Positions 50,561-58,979 of a stretch of 64,000 bases of DNA are shown here, piece after piece. The stretch is from Streptomyces huiliensis (GTDB lineage Bacteria; Actinomycetota; Actinomycetes; Streptomycetales; Streptomycetaceae): the NCBI RefSeq assembly GCF_020037025.1, contig NZ_JAIQLH010000068.1:1-64000 (forward strand), given 5' to 3'. A program made the position numbers and the translations under genes. The number at the start of each line of letters is the position of its first letter. Within the stretch, counting starts at the first letter, position 1. The notes beneath the pieces were generated by a model. The model saw nothing but the letters and a program-made list of their open reading frames with translations. It was not told where the DNA came from and searched no databases.

Positions 50561-51049
50561 ATGCCTCGTATCACCTACCGCCTGATGACCGCGGCCGCCG
50601 TCGCCGCGATCGGGCTCGGCGCCGTCGCCGCCGGCACCGCCTCGGCCGAACCGACCGCCTCGGCCGATCAGGCCGTCGTCTTCGCGGCCAGAAGCACCCA
50701 GGTGAAGTTCCACAACGGCACCGGTTGCACGCTCACCCGGGCGGACCACGGCCTCTCGCACGGCATCTGGAGCCAGGAGCCGCCGGCCGTCGTGTACAAC
50801 ACGAACGACGCCGAATGGCGGTCGGAGAGCAACGGGTTCATGACCGGCACCGAGGGCTCCGTCAAGTTCACGACGTCGGACTGCGAGGAGGGCTGGCGGA
50901 GCGGCCGGGTCATCCGCTTCCACTGGAACAACCCCTACGTCGGCGGCAACGGCTACGACACCGACGGGACGGACGGTTCCTTCCGCAACGTCATCGAGGG
51001 CGGTGGCGGCAACAACGCCGTGGTCCGGTGGGGCGAGTACAAGAACTGA
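50561..51049 (+). CDS. Small secreted beta-rich protein (possible ET79/aegerolysin-like)
   Basis: A 162-residue protein with a signal peptide (MPRITYRLMTAAAVAAIGLG, cleavage after ASA near residue 30). The mature part has TQVKFHNGTGCTLTRADHGLSHGIWS, PPAVVYNTNDAEWRSESNGFMTGTEGSVKFTT, RVIRFHWNNPYVGGNGYDT and GNNAVVRW. The aromatic, beta-hairpin pattern with W.SES.GFMTGTEG recalls small membrane-active or insecticidal beta-sandwich proteins of the ET79/aegerolysin type. This is from memory and only moderately sure. Two Cys (GTGCTL, SDCEEG) may form a disulphide. ATG 50561 is chosen over 50549 because the GAGG spacing fits. Its stop is 3 bp from the convergent SARP stop. Confidence 0.65.
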   Translation: MPRITYRLMTAAAVAAIGLGAVAAGTASAEPTASADQAVVFAARSTQVKFHNGTGCTLTRADHGLSHGIWSQEPPAVVYNTNDAEWRSESNGFMTGTEGSVKFTTSDCEEGWRSGRVIRFHWNNPYVGGNGYDTDGTDGSFRNVIEGGGGNNAVVRWGEYKN

Positions 51050-51052
51050 CGT

Positions 51053-53992
51053 TCACCGCGAGTCGGCCAGCAGCGCACGGGTCCGTTCGGCCTCGGCCGC
51101 GGACCCGTGCCGCTCGAAGAGGGCGAGGGCGGCCTCCAGACAGGCCCTCGCCCGCGCCCGCTGCTCAGGACGGCGGCCCAGGCCGGACCCGAGCACCCTG
51201 AGCAGGGCGCCTTCGAGCATGCCGCTGGTCCGCCGGGCCGACGGCAGGAACTCCTCGGCGGTCTCCGCCGCGAGGGAGTGGCGGCCGGCCTCCGCGTGGA
51301 CCTCGGCCATGAGAGTGCCCGTGGCCGCCTCGAAGGCGGTCACGCCGAACGTACGGAACAGGGCCAGTGCGTCCCGGGCCCGGCCCAGCGCGGCGTCCCC
51401 GTCCCCGCACAGGCGCAGCACCCGGGCGAGGTAGTAGAGCCCGATGGCCTTGGACACCGACTCCCGGCCGCCGACCTGCTCCGCACCCCGCTCGGCCGCG
51501 GCCCGGGCCTCGGGAAACCGGCCCAGGCGGGCGTAGTTGAAGGCCAGCTCGCCGAGTGCGGTGCCTTCCGAGATCGCCGCACCGAGCTCGCGGAAGAGCC
51601 GCACGGACGCCTCGCCGTGCTCGACCGCCTCGTCGAAGCGGCCGTGGACGCGGGCGCTCGCGCACAGCGTGAGGTGTGCGGACGCCCGCAGCCGTGCGGA
51701 ACCGCCGGCGCACAGCTCCAGGGCGCGGACGAGGTCGGACTCGGCCTCCGCGTAGGAGTTGGCGTGCCACAGGGCGTTGCCCCGTACGTACCGGGCCAGC
51801 GCCTCGACGTCCGGGCGGCCGCGGCGCGCGGCGGCGCCGGCGACGCGCTCGGCCCGTTCGGCCACGGCGGACAGGTGGGGGATGCCGGACAGCACGGTGT
51901 TGAGCTTGTCCATGAGGTCGGCCGCCTGGACCAGTGACAGGCCGGCGTCCGCGCAGGCGCGGTCGATCAGCGCGCGCTGTACGGGGGTCTCCTCCCGCAG
52001 CCAGTCGGTGGCGTCCTGGGCGGTGCGGAAGGCGAGGCCCTCCGCGGTCGTCGGGACGTCGACGAGGGAACGTTCCTCTGGTTCCACCGAGTGCGCGACC
52101 GCGTCGGCGTTGCGGGCGGTGGCCGTGCAGAAGTCGAGGAGCACCGCGAAGGCCCGGGTGGTCTCCTCGGGGGTGTCCTCGCGGGCGCTCCTGGCCCGCG
52201 CGAACACCCTGACCAGGTCGTGGAAGTGGTACCGGCCCGGCCTGCGGGACTCCAGCAGGCCCAGGTCGACGAGCGACTCCAGCAGTGCCTCGGTGTCCTC
52301 GGTGTCCTCAGTGTTCGCCGGGTTCGCCGGGTTCGCCGGATCGTGCGTGCCCCCGCCCAGCAGCGCGGCCGCGCACGGCGACCCGAAGTCCGGCACCTCC
52401 ATGACCGCCGACAGCCGGAAGGCGCGCGCCTGTTCGGCGGTGAGCTGGGCGTAGGACAGGTCGAAGGCGGCCGCCACCGCCGCGTCCCCGCCGCTCAGCT
52501 CGTCCAGGCGGCTCCGTTCGTCCCTGAGCAGGCGGACCATGTCCGCCAGCGGCCGGCCGGGCTCCGCGGCCAGCCGGGACGCGGCGATCCGCAGGGCCAG
52601 GGGCAGCGCCCCGCAGACGTCCGCCAGGGCCGCCGCCGCCCGCGGTTCGGCGTCGACGCGACGGTCGCCGACGACGCGGCGCAGCAGCGCGACCGCCTCG
52701 TCGGCCGGCAGCACGTCGAGCCGCAGGTGTCGCGCGCCCTCCAGGCCGGTGAGCCACGCGCGGCTGGTCACCAGCACGGCGCAGCCCGCCGCGCCCGGGA
52801 TCAGCGGACGCACCTGGTCGCCGGAGGCCGCGTTGTCGAGCAGCAGGAGGACCCGCCGCTCCGCCAGCGACGAACGGTAGAGCGCGACGCGTTCGGCCAG
52901 GCCGTCCGGGACGTCATCCGCGTCGGTCCCCAACTCCCGCAGGAAAGTGCCGAGGACGGTCCGCGGGTCGGCCGGGTCGCGGTCGGCGCCGCGCAGGTCC
53001 ACGTACAGATGGCCGTCCGGGAACCGGTCCCCGAGCCCGCGCGCGGTGTGCACGGCCAGCGCGGTCTTGCCGACGCCGGCCATGCCGTTGACCGCGGAGA
53101 CCACCACGGTCGCCGTGGCGCCGGTCAGCATCTCGGACAGTGCAGCCACCTGCCGGCCGCGCCCGGTGAAGTCGTCGACGCCGCGCGGCAGCGCGGCCGG
53201 GCGCGGGGCCGCGGCCCGGATGCCGCGGGCCGGTTCGGGGGGTCTGAGGGACGGGTCCGAGCGGAGGATCCGCCGGTGCAGCTCGGTCAGCGCCCGGCCG
53301 GGTCGTACGGTGCCGAGGAAACGCCGGGTGTCCTCGAAGACCCCCAGCGCCTCGGCCTGGCGGCCCGACCGGTACAGCGCCAGCATCCACACTCCGCGCA
53401 GCCGTTGGCTCGCGGGGTACTCCCGCACCAGGGCGCGGGCCTCCGCGGCCAGCCCCGGCCGGTCCCCGAGCTCGGCGTCGAGCTCCAGCCGGGCCTCCAG
53501 CAGCTCCAGCCGGACCCCGCGCCACCGCTCGCGCGCCACCCTGGCGGCCGGCCCGTGCAGGCCCGCCAGCGGCTCGGCGGCCCACAGCCCGAGGGCCGCT
53601 TCGAGGATCTCGCGGGCCGCGTGTGTCCCGTCGGCGGACCGCGCCTCCTCGGCCCTGGCCGCCGCGTCCGCGAACGACCAGGTGTCCACGGCCTGTTCGG
53701 CGACGCGCAGCGCGTAGCCCTCGCCGACGGTCTCCAGCACCGGCGCGCCGGGCCCGTCGAGGACCCGGCGCAGCCGCCAGACGTGGGTTCGGATCGCGTG
53801 CTCCGGTCTGGTGGGACGGTCGGCCTCGTCCCACACGCCGTCGACGAGCAGCGGCATCGCCACCGTCCGTCCGGCGGCGCCGATCAGGACCGCGAGCACT
53901 TCCCGCTGCTGCGGCCGGCCCAGATCCAGCTCGGCGCCACCGCTCCAGCCCCGCACCGGGCCGAGGAGGGAGAACCGGAGCTCGCGGGTCAC
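51053..53992 (-). CDS. AfsR/SARP-family regulator with NB-ARC and TPR domains
   Basis: A 979-residue regulator of the large AfsR type. An N-terminal OmpR-like winged helix (1-95: LRFSLLGPVRGWSGGAELDLGRPQQREVLAVLI) precedes the bacterial transcriptional activator domain (about 100-245). The NB-ARC ATPase (about 275-560) has Walker A NGMAGVGKTALAVHTA, Walker B RVLLLLDNAASGD and a GALPLALRI GxP motif. The last 330 residues are TPR-like helical repeats. A PAN/TED tandem repeat lies near residue 555. SARPs activate antibiotic and differentiation genes; the target here is unknown. The GTG start overlaps the stop of the upstream lectin gene (GTGA). Confidence 0.9.
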   Translation of the reverse strand: MTRELRFSLLGPVRGWSGGAELDLGRPQQREVLAVLIGAAGRTVAMPLLVDGVWDEADRPTRPEHAIRTHVWRLRRVLDGPGAPVLETVGEGYALRVAEQAVDTWSFADAAARAEEARSADGTHAAREILEAALGLWAAEPLAGLHGPAARVARERWRGVRLELLEARLELDAELGDRPGLAAEARALVREYPASQRLRGVWMLALYRSGRQAEALGVFEDTRRFLGTVRPGRALTELHRRILRSDPSLRPPEPARGIRAAAPRPAALPRGVDDFTGRGRQVAALSEMLTGATATVVVSAVNGMAGVGKTALAVHTARGLGDRFPDGHLYVDLRGADRDPADPRTVLGTFLRELGTDADDVPDGLAERVALYRSSLAERRVLLLLDNAASGDQVRPLIPGAAGCAVLVTSRAWLTGLEGARHLRLDVLPADEAVALLRRVVGDRRVDAEPRAAAALADVCGALPLALRIAASRLAAEPGRPLADMVRLLRDERSRLDELSGGDAAVAAAFDLSYAQLTAEQARAFRLSAVMEVPDFGSPCAAALLGGGTHDPANPANPANTEDTEDTEALLESLVDLGLLESRRPGRYHFHDLVRVFARARSAREDTPEETTRAFAVLLDFCTATARNADAVAHSVEPEERSLVDVPTTAEGLAFRTAQDATDWLREETPVQRALIDRACADAGLSLVQAADLMDKLNTVLSGIPHLSAVAERAERVAGAAARRGRPDVEALARYVRGNALWHANSYAEAESDLVRALELCAGGSARLRASAHLTLCASARVHGRFDEAVEHGEASVRLFRELGAAISEGTALGELAFNYARLGRFPEARAAAERGAEQVGGRESVSKAIGLYYLARVLRLCGDGDAALGRARDALALFRTFGVTAFEAATGTLMAEVHAEAGRHSLAAETAEEFLPSARRTSGMLEGALLRVLGSGLGRRPEQRARARACLEAALALFERHGSAAEAERTRALLADSR
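52291..52339. repeat. 9-bp tandem repeats inside the SARP gene
   Basis: Two CGGTGTCCT units (52291-52308) are followed by three exact GTTCGCCGG units (52313-52339). They encode the TED and PAN tripeptide runs between the NB-ARC and TPR parts of the regulator. The repeat number may vary between strains. Confidence 0.85.
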
Positions 53993-54498
53993 CGGCTCGA
54001 CCAGACCTGGACGAAGTAGGGGGCCTCACTGAAGACCCGCAGCGTGCCGTCGGGGCTCAGGGCGAGCTTCCGCACCGGGTAGGCCGGGCCCGTGTCCCGC
54101 TGCGCGGTGCCGCTGGCCCAGCACTGCCGGCCGTCGCGGCCGTACACCACGAAGTCGCCGTCGGACCGCATCACGGCGCGGTCCCCGCAGCCCGACGTGT
54201 CGGTGTGCCAGACCGGCGTGCGGTGCGCCCAGCGGTCGGCGGTGGTGTAGACGACGAGGTTGCCGTCGTCCTGCATGACGAGCCGGGCGTCGCCGTTCGC
54301 GAGGTCCGAGCCCTTGGGGAGGACCTCGTTGTTCCAGATGATGCCCTGGGCGGTGTTGCGGTCGGCCGAGGCCGGTCCGCCGGCCGCGAGGACGCCGGTG
54401 GCGGCGATCACGGCGGTGGCGGCGACGGCGGCGAGGCGGTGGGCGCGGCGGGCGCGGTGGGCGCGGTGGGATCTCTTGAACGGTGTTCTCGTGCGCAT
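53989..54498 (-). CDS. Secreted B-type (bulb) lectin-like protein
   Basis: A 169-residue exported protein. A long basic n-region (MRTRTPFKRSHRAHRARRAHR), a hydrophobic core and a cleavage site after ASA near residue 45 predict secretion, possibly through Tat because of its Arg content, although no clean RR motif is seen. The mature part is a bulb-lectin beta-prism with the mannose-binding motif QxDxNxVxY well kept as MQDDGNLVVY and degenerate as MRSDGDFVVYG; a third site (LALSPDGTLRVF) has lost it. It is co-transcribed with, and overlaps, the SARP gene downstream. The His/Arg/Ala repeat is encoded by short DNA repeats at about 54428-54475. Confidence 0.8.
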   Translation of the reverse strand: MRTRTPFKRSHRAHRARRAHRLAAVAATAVIAATGVLAAGGPASADRNTAQGIIWNNEVLPKGSDLANGDARLVMQDDGNLVVYTTADRWAHRTPVWHTDTSGCGDRAVMRSDGDFVVYGRDGRQCWASGTAQRDTGPAYPVRKLALSPDGTLRVFSEAPYFVQVWSSR

Positions 54499-54782
54499 GG
54501 CGGGTCCCTTCGGTCGTGGAGTGGGTGATAATCCGACGACTTTCGCGGCAGTCGCTGCACGATTGATTGATGAGCGCTAAACGCTCCCTTGTGGCGCTTT
54601 GAGATCGCGTATCGCCGCACTGTCGTCGCTTCTCGACTTTGTCGGGCGATTCCCGTCGTTTCCCGTGGTCCGTCATGGGGCGTTGGTGCATCGTTTCTCC
54701 ACAGCCGAACACACGTTCGCCGCGGTGGTCCCTATCGTCGGTCCCCGTTCCGCTGCTGCTCGCAGAGCGCACGCCGCGGAAC

Positions 54783-54852
54783 GCGCACCGAAGCACGGAC
54801 ACCGAAGCACGCGCACCGAAGCGCAAGCACCGAAGAACACACACCCGAGCAC
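54783..54852. repeat. Five 14-bp direct repeats upstream of the DUF4956 gene
   Basis: Contiguous units at 54783, 54797, 54811, 54825 and 54839 share the core CACCGAAGCAC, most conserved in the first three. The array ends 19 bp before the DUF4956 start, so it is likely in the 5' leader or promoter. The rest of the 373-bp divergent gap is fairly AT-rich near 54530-54600, including a GAGCG-CTAAA-CGCTC hairpin at 54572-54586. No gene is recognised in it. Confidence 0.75.
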
Positions 54853-54871
54853 GCACAGAGGGGGCACCACC

Positions 54872-55489
54872 ATGGACACCCTGCGGCACCTCGCCGCCCA
54901 CCTGGGACTCGACCTCGCGGCCGTCTGCCTGCTGACCTTCCGCCTCTACCACCCGCGGCACGGGCGCCGGGAGCTCGTCCCGTCCCTGCTCGCGCTGAAC
55001 GTCGGCCTGTTCACCGTCGTCCACGTCCTCGCCGCGGCGGGCGGCGGGCACGGGGGGACCTCGCTGGGCCTCGGGCTCTTCGGGGTGCTGTCCCTCGTCA
55101 GGCTCCGCTCCGACGCCCTCCAGCAGGAGGAGGTCGCCTACTACTTCACCGCGATGGTCCTCGGCCTGCTCTGCGCACTGCCGCAGCTGGGGCTCCCGAC
55201 GGCCGCGGGGCTGAGCGGCGTCCTGCTGCTCGTCGTCCACGCGGCCGACCACCCGCGGCTGCTGCCCGGCTCCCGCCGGGCCCTGGTCACCCTGGACACC
55301 GCGCACGGCGACCCGGCCGCTCTGCGGGCCGACCTCGCCCGGCGGCTGGGCGAGCCCCTGCGCTGGACGGTGGTGACCGTCGACTTCGTCCGCGATCTGA
55401 CCGTCGTCGACGTGCGGTACCGCGCGCCCCTGGCGGCGCTCCCCGGCACGGGCGCGCACCGCGCCCCGGCCGTCGGGGAGGCGGCGTGA
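54872..55489 (+). CDS. DUF4956 family membrane protein
   Basis: A 205-residue protein with about four hydrophobic segments in its first 125 residues (LAAVCLLTFRLY, LVPSLLALNVGLFTVVHVLAAA, TSLGLGLFGVLSLVRLRSDAL, YYFTAMVLGLLCALPQLG...LSGVLLLVVHAA). A soluble alpha/beta C-terminal domain follows (RALVTLDTAHGDPAALRADLARRL...WTVVTVDFVRDLTVVDVRYR). The SLVRLRSD segment between helices is typical of DUF4956. Members usually sit beside VTC-domain polyphosphate polymerase-like genes, as here. The ATG at 54872 lies behind AGAGGGGG. It is coupled to the VTC gene by GTGA. Function unproven; probably the membrane partner of the VTC protein. Confidence 0.85.
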   Translation: MDTLRHLAAHLGLDLAAVCLLTFRLYHPRHGRRELVPSLLALNVGLFTVVHVLAAAGGGHGGTSLGLGLFGVLSLVRLRSDALQQEEVAYYFTAMVLGLLCALPQLGLPTAAGLSGVLLLVVHAADHPRLLPGSRRALVTLDTAHGDPAALRADLARRLGEPLRWTVVTVDFVRDLTVVDVRYRAPLAALPGTGAHRAPAVGEAA

Positions 55490-56355
55490 GCACCACCGAG
55501 CCGGCCGGGGCCCGCGGCATCCGGGCCGCCGCCGGAGCCGCCGCCCCCGTCTCCCTCGCGGAACTCGACGAGCGGGCCGGACTCCTCACCCGCTTCGACC
55601 GCTCCTACCTGCTGCCCGCCGACGTCTTCCTGCGGCTGGCCGAACGGCTGACCGACCCCCGGCGGCCCGGCGGCCCCTTCCGCGCCCTGACGATCGACGG
55701 CCGGCGCGCCTTCCGCTACCACTCCGTCTACTACGACACCCCGGGGCTCCGCTCCTTCCACGACCACCGCCAGGGCCGCAGACTCCGGTTCAAGATCCGT
55801 GAGCGGGTGTACCAGGACTGCGGGGAGCGGCAGTTCGAGATCAAGCTGAAGGGGCGGCGCGGCGACACCGTGAAGCACCGCAGCGCGCTGACGGGCGGCG
55901 CCACTCCGCTCGACGCCCACCACCGCGCCTTCCTCGCGGGCACGCTGTGCCGCGCCTACGGCATCGAGGCCCCCGCCGCGCTCCTCCCCTCGCTCGGCAC
56001 GGACTACCTGCGCGCCACCCTGGTGGCGGACGGCGAACGCGTCACCTGCGACGCCGGGCTGGTCTGCCGCGACCCGCACACGGGCAGGGCGGTGCGTTGC
56101 CGCCCGGACCTCGTCCTCGTCGAGACCAAGTCGGCGGGACACCTCACCGACACGGACCGGTTGCTGCACTCCTACGGGCAGCGCCCGGCGGCCTTCACCA
56201 AGTACTGCGGCGGGCTCGCGGTCCTGCGGCCGGACCTGCCCGGCAACCAGTGGCGCCGGGCGGCGCGGCGAGTGTTCGGTGACACGGTGGCGACCCAGGA
56301 GGGCGGGGACATCGCGACGGGCGCACGCGTCCGCGCCGGGGCGGGGCTGTCGTGA
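55486..56355 (+). CDS. VTC-domain (polyphosphate polymerase-like) protein
   Basis: A 289-residue protein with the VTC catalytic tunnel domain (about 20-260). It shows FDRSYLLPADVF, YHSVYYDTPGLRSFHDHRQGRRLRFKIRERVYQDCGERQFEIKLKGRRGDTVKHR, with the basic R.KIR and E.K.KGR residues that line the polyphosphate tunnel, and LVETKSAG near the end, the acidic metal-binding strand. Yeast VTC4 uses ATP to build polyphosphate; bacterial single-domain members are less studied. It overlaps DUF4956 upstream and GH65 downstream, each by GTGA, so the three proteins are made in a coupled fashion. Confidence 0.88.
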   Translation: MSTTEPAGARGIRAAAGAAAPVSLAELDERAGLLTRFDRSYLLPADVFLRLAERLTDPRRPGGPFRALTIDGRRAFRYHSVYYDTPGLRSFHDHRQGRRLRFKIRERVYQDCGERQFEIKLKGRRGDTVKHRSALTGGATPLDAHHRAFLAGTLCRAYGIEAPAALLPSLGTDYLRATLVADGERVTCDAGLVCRDPHTGRAVRCRPDLVLVETKSAGHLTDTDRLLHSYGQRPAAFTKYCGGLAVLRPDLPGNQWRRAARRVFGDTVATQEGGDIATGARVRAGAGLS

Positions 56356-58976
56356 CCGCCGACCCGCGAGAGCCGAAGGTCCGCCCGGCTCCGGTGGCCG
56401 CCCGGGCGGGGCGGACTCAGGCTGGAGGGGGGACGGGCCGGAAGCCGGCCGTCCGCCGCCCGCGCGCGGGTGCGCGGAGCGGGCGGACGCCCCGGCGCCG
56501 CTGCGGCCGTGCCCCCGAGGCGGAAGCGAGGCCGGTGATGGGGGAGTGGACTTGGGAGTACGCCGGGTACGACCCGGCGACGGAACGGCTGCGGGAGGCG
56601 CTGCACACCCTGGGCAACGGCTACTTCGCCACGCGCGGCGCGGCCCCCGAGTGCCGCGCCGGCCTGATCCACTGCCCGGGCACCTACGTGGCCGGCTGCT
56701 ACGACCGGCTGGTCTCCTCCGTCGCGGGCCGGCAGGTCGAGAACGAGGACCTGGTGAACCTGCCGAACTGGCTGCCCCTGCGCTTCCGGCCGCTGTCCGC
56801 CGACGGTACGCCGGGGCCCTGGTTCGCGCCCGACCGGTGCGAGACCGAGGACTACCGGCAGGTCCTCGACATCCGGCGCGGCACGCTGACCCGCTCCTTC
56901 CGCCTCCGGGCGGACGACGGAGGGACGCTGCGGGTTGAGCAGTGCCGGCTGACGCACCTGGGCGATCCGCACCTCGGCGTGCTGCGGACGGTCTTCACGG
57001 CCGAGGGCCGCCCCGGCCGGGTCGAGGCGGAGGCCGGGCTGGACGGGAACGTGACCAACGCCAACGTGCACCGCTACCGGGCCCTGCAACGCCGCCACCT
57101 GGCCCGTGTGCGCACCGGGACGGCCGATCCGGAGGCCGTTTGGCTGCACTGCCGCACGAAGACGTCCGACATCGGTGTCGGCATGGCCCAGCGGGCCGCC
57201 GTCGACGGGCCGGAACCGGCGCCGGCCGAACGCACGGCGGCCGGCTCCTACGCCGCGCACCGCTTCCGGCTCGTCCTGCCGCCGGACGAGCCGGTGGCGC
57301 TGACCAAGACCGTCGCCCTGCACACGTCCCGGGACCGGGCGATCGCCGACCCCCTCGGCGCCGCCCTCGAACGGGTCGCCGCCGCCCCGGACTTCGCCGA
57401 ACTGCTGCGCTCGCACACCGTCGCCTGGGAGCAGGTGTGGCGGCAGGCCGAGCTCGAGGTCCCCGGCGAGGCGGGCCGGGTGCTGCGCCTGCACCTGTTC
57501 CACGTCCTGCAGACCCTCTCCCCGCACACGGCCGACCTGGACGTCGGCGTCCCCGCGCGCGGGTTGCACGGGGAGGCGTACCGGGGGCACGTCTTCTGGG
57601 ACGAGCTGTTCGTGCTGCCGTACCTGAACCTCCATTTCCCCGAGGTCTCCCGGGCGTTGCTGGACTACCGCCACCGGCGCCTGCCGCGGGCCGTGCGGGC
57701 GGCCCGGGAGGAGGGGCGGGCGGGGGCCGCGTACCCGTGGCAGAGCGGGAGCGACGGCCGGGAGGAGAGCCAGCGGCTGCACCTGAACCCGCGCTCCGGC
57801 CGCTGGCTGCCCGACCACACCCGGCTCCAGCGGCACGTCGGCTCGGCCATCGCCTACAACGTCTGGCAGTACGGCCAGGCCACCGGCGACCTGGAGTACC
57901 TGTACGGCAAGGGCGCCGAGATGCTGCTGGGCATCGCCCGCTTCTGGGCGAGCGCCGCCGTCCCCGACCCCGGGACCGGCCGGTACCGCGTCCGGGGGGT
58001 GATGGGCCCGGACGAGTACCACGACGCCTACCCCGGTGCGGCGCGGCCCGGCGTCGACGACAACGCGTACACCAACGTCACGGCCGCCTGGGTGCTCGCC
58101 CGCGCCCTCGACCTCGTCCGCGGCCTGCCCGCCCGCCGCCGGCAGGAGCTCGTCGAGAGCGGTGTGCTCGACCTCGGCGAGCCGCCGCTGTGGGAGGACG
58201 TCTCCCGGCGCCTGTACGTGCCCTTCCACCGGGACCCCTGCGGCCACGACCCCTGCCACCGGGACGTCGTCAGCCAGTTCCACGGCTACGGCGAGCTGGC
58301 CGAGCTGGACTGGGAGCGCTACCGGGAGCGGTACGGCGACGTCCGCCGGCTGGACCGCGTCCTGGAGGCCGAGGGGGACACCGCCAACCGGTACCAGGTC
58401 TCGAAACAGGCGGACGTGCTGATGCTCGGCTACCTCTTCTCCCCGGCCGAACTCGCCTCCCTCTTCCGCCGCTTGGGCCACCGGCTCGACGACGAGCTGT
58501 GGCAGCGCACCGTCGACTACTACCTGCGGCGCACCAGCCACGGGTCCACCCTCAGCGAGGTCGTCCACGGCTGGGTCCTGGCCCGCGCCCGGCGCGCCGA
58601 CGCCTGGCGGTACGTCCGTGAGGCGCTGGAGAGCGACATCGCCGACCTCCAGGGCGGCACCACGCCGGAGGGCGTCCACCTCGGGGCGATGGGCGGCACC
58701 CTCGACCTGGTCCAGCGCGGTCTGACGGGGCTGGAGACCCGCGAGGACACCCTGTGGCTGGACCCCGTCGAGCTGCCCGAGCTCTCGGAGTTCGGCTTCA
58801 CGCTCCGCTACCGCGGGCACTGGGGGATCGGCGTACGCGTCGGGAGCGGCCTGCTGACGGTCAGCGTGCCCGACTCGGAGCAGCTGCCGATCACGGTCGC
58901 TCTCCCGGGCCGCTCGGCCATCGTCACTCCGGGCGAGACGGTGACCCTGGACCTCCGCGGCCCGCCCGGCCGTTGA
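56352..58976 (+). CDS. Glycoside hydrolase family 65 (disaccharide phosphorylase-like)
   Basis: An 874-residue GH65 enzyme; family members phosphorolyse maltose, trehalose, kojibiose or nigerose to beta-glucose-1-phosphate. The N-terminal beta-sandwich begins EYAGYDPATERLREALHTLGNGYFATRG. The (alpha/alpha)6 barrel has FWDELFVLPYLN and VMGPDEYHD, with the general-acid Glu near residue 555, and NRYQVSKQADVLMLGYLF. HGSTLSEVVHGW contributes the phosphate-binding His/Ser/Thr region. The GTG start overlaps the VTC stop. An in-frame ATG at 56538 (GAGG 6 nt upstream) would remove a basic, low-complexity 62-residue N-terminus and may be the real start. The sugar specificity cannot be read. Confidence 0.88.
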   Translation: MTADPREPKVRPAPVAARAGRTQAGGGTGRKPAVRRPRAGARSGRTPRRRCGRAPEAEARPVMGEWTWEYAGYDPATERLREALHTLGNGYFATRGAAPECRAGLIHCPGTYVAGCYDRLVSSVAGRQVENEDLVNLPNWLPLRFRPLSADGTPGPWFAPDRCETEDYRQVLDIRRGTLTRSFRLRADDGGTLRVEQCRLTHLGDPHLGVLRTVFTAEGRPGRVEAEAGLDGNVTNANVHRYRALQRRHLARVRTGTADPEAVWLHCRTKTSDIGVGMAQRAAVDGPEPAPAERTAAGSYAAHRFRLVLPPDEPVALTKTVALHTSRDRAIADPLGAALERVAAAPDFAELLRSHTVAWEQVWRQAELEVPGEAGRVLRLHLFHVLQTLSPHTADLDVGVPARGLHGEAYRGHVFWDELFVLPYLNLHFPEVSRALLDYRHRRLPRAVRAAREEGRAGAAYPWQSGSDGREESQRLHLNPRSGRWLPDHTRLQRHVGSAIAYNVWQYGQATGDLEYLYGKGAEMLLGIARFWASAAVPDPGTGRYRVRGVMGPDEYHDAYPGAARPGVDDNAYTNVTAAWVLARALDLVRGLPARRRQELVESGVLDLGEPPLWEDVSRRLYVPFHRDPCGHDPCHRDVVSQFHGYGELAELDWERYRERYGDVRRLDRVLEAEGDTANRYQVSKQADVLMLGYLFSPAELASLFRRLGHRLDDELWQRTVDYYLRRTSHGSTLSEVVHGWVLARARRADAWRYVREALESDIADLQGGTTPEGVHLGAMGGTLDLVQRGLTGLETREDTLWLDPVELPELSEFGFTLRYRGHWGIGVRVGSGLLTVSVPDSEQLPITVALPGRSAIVTPGETVTLDLRGPPGR

Positions 58977-58979
58977 CCT

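Noticed and set aside
54783..54852. Possible CRISPR-like array
   Set aside because: The repeats are contiguous, with no spacers and no cas genes nearby.
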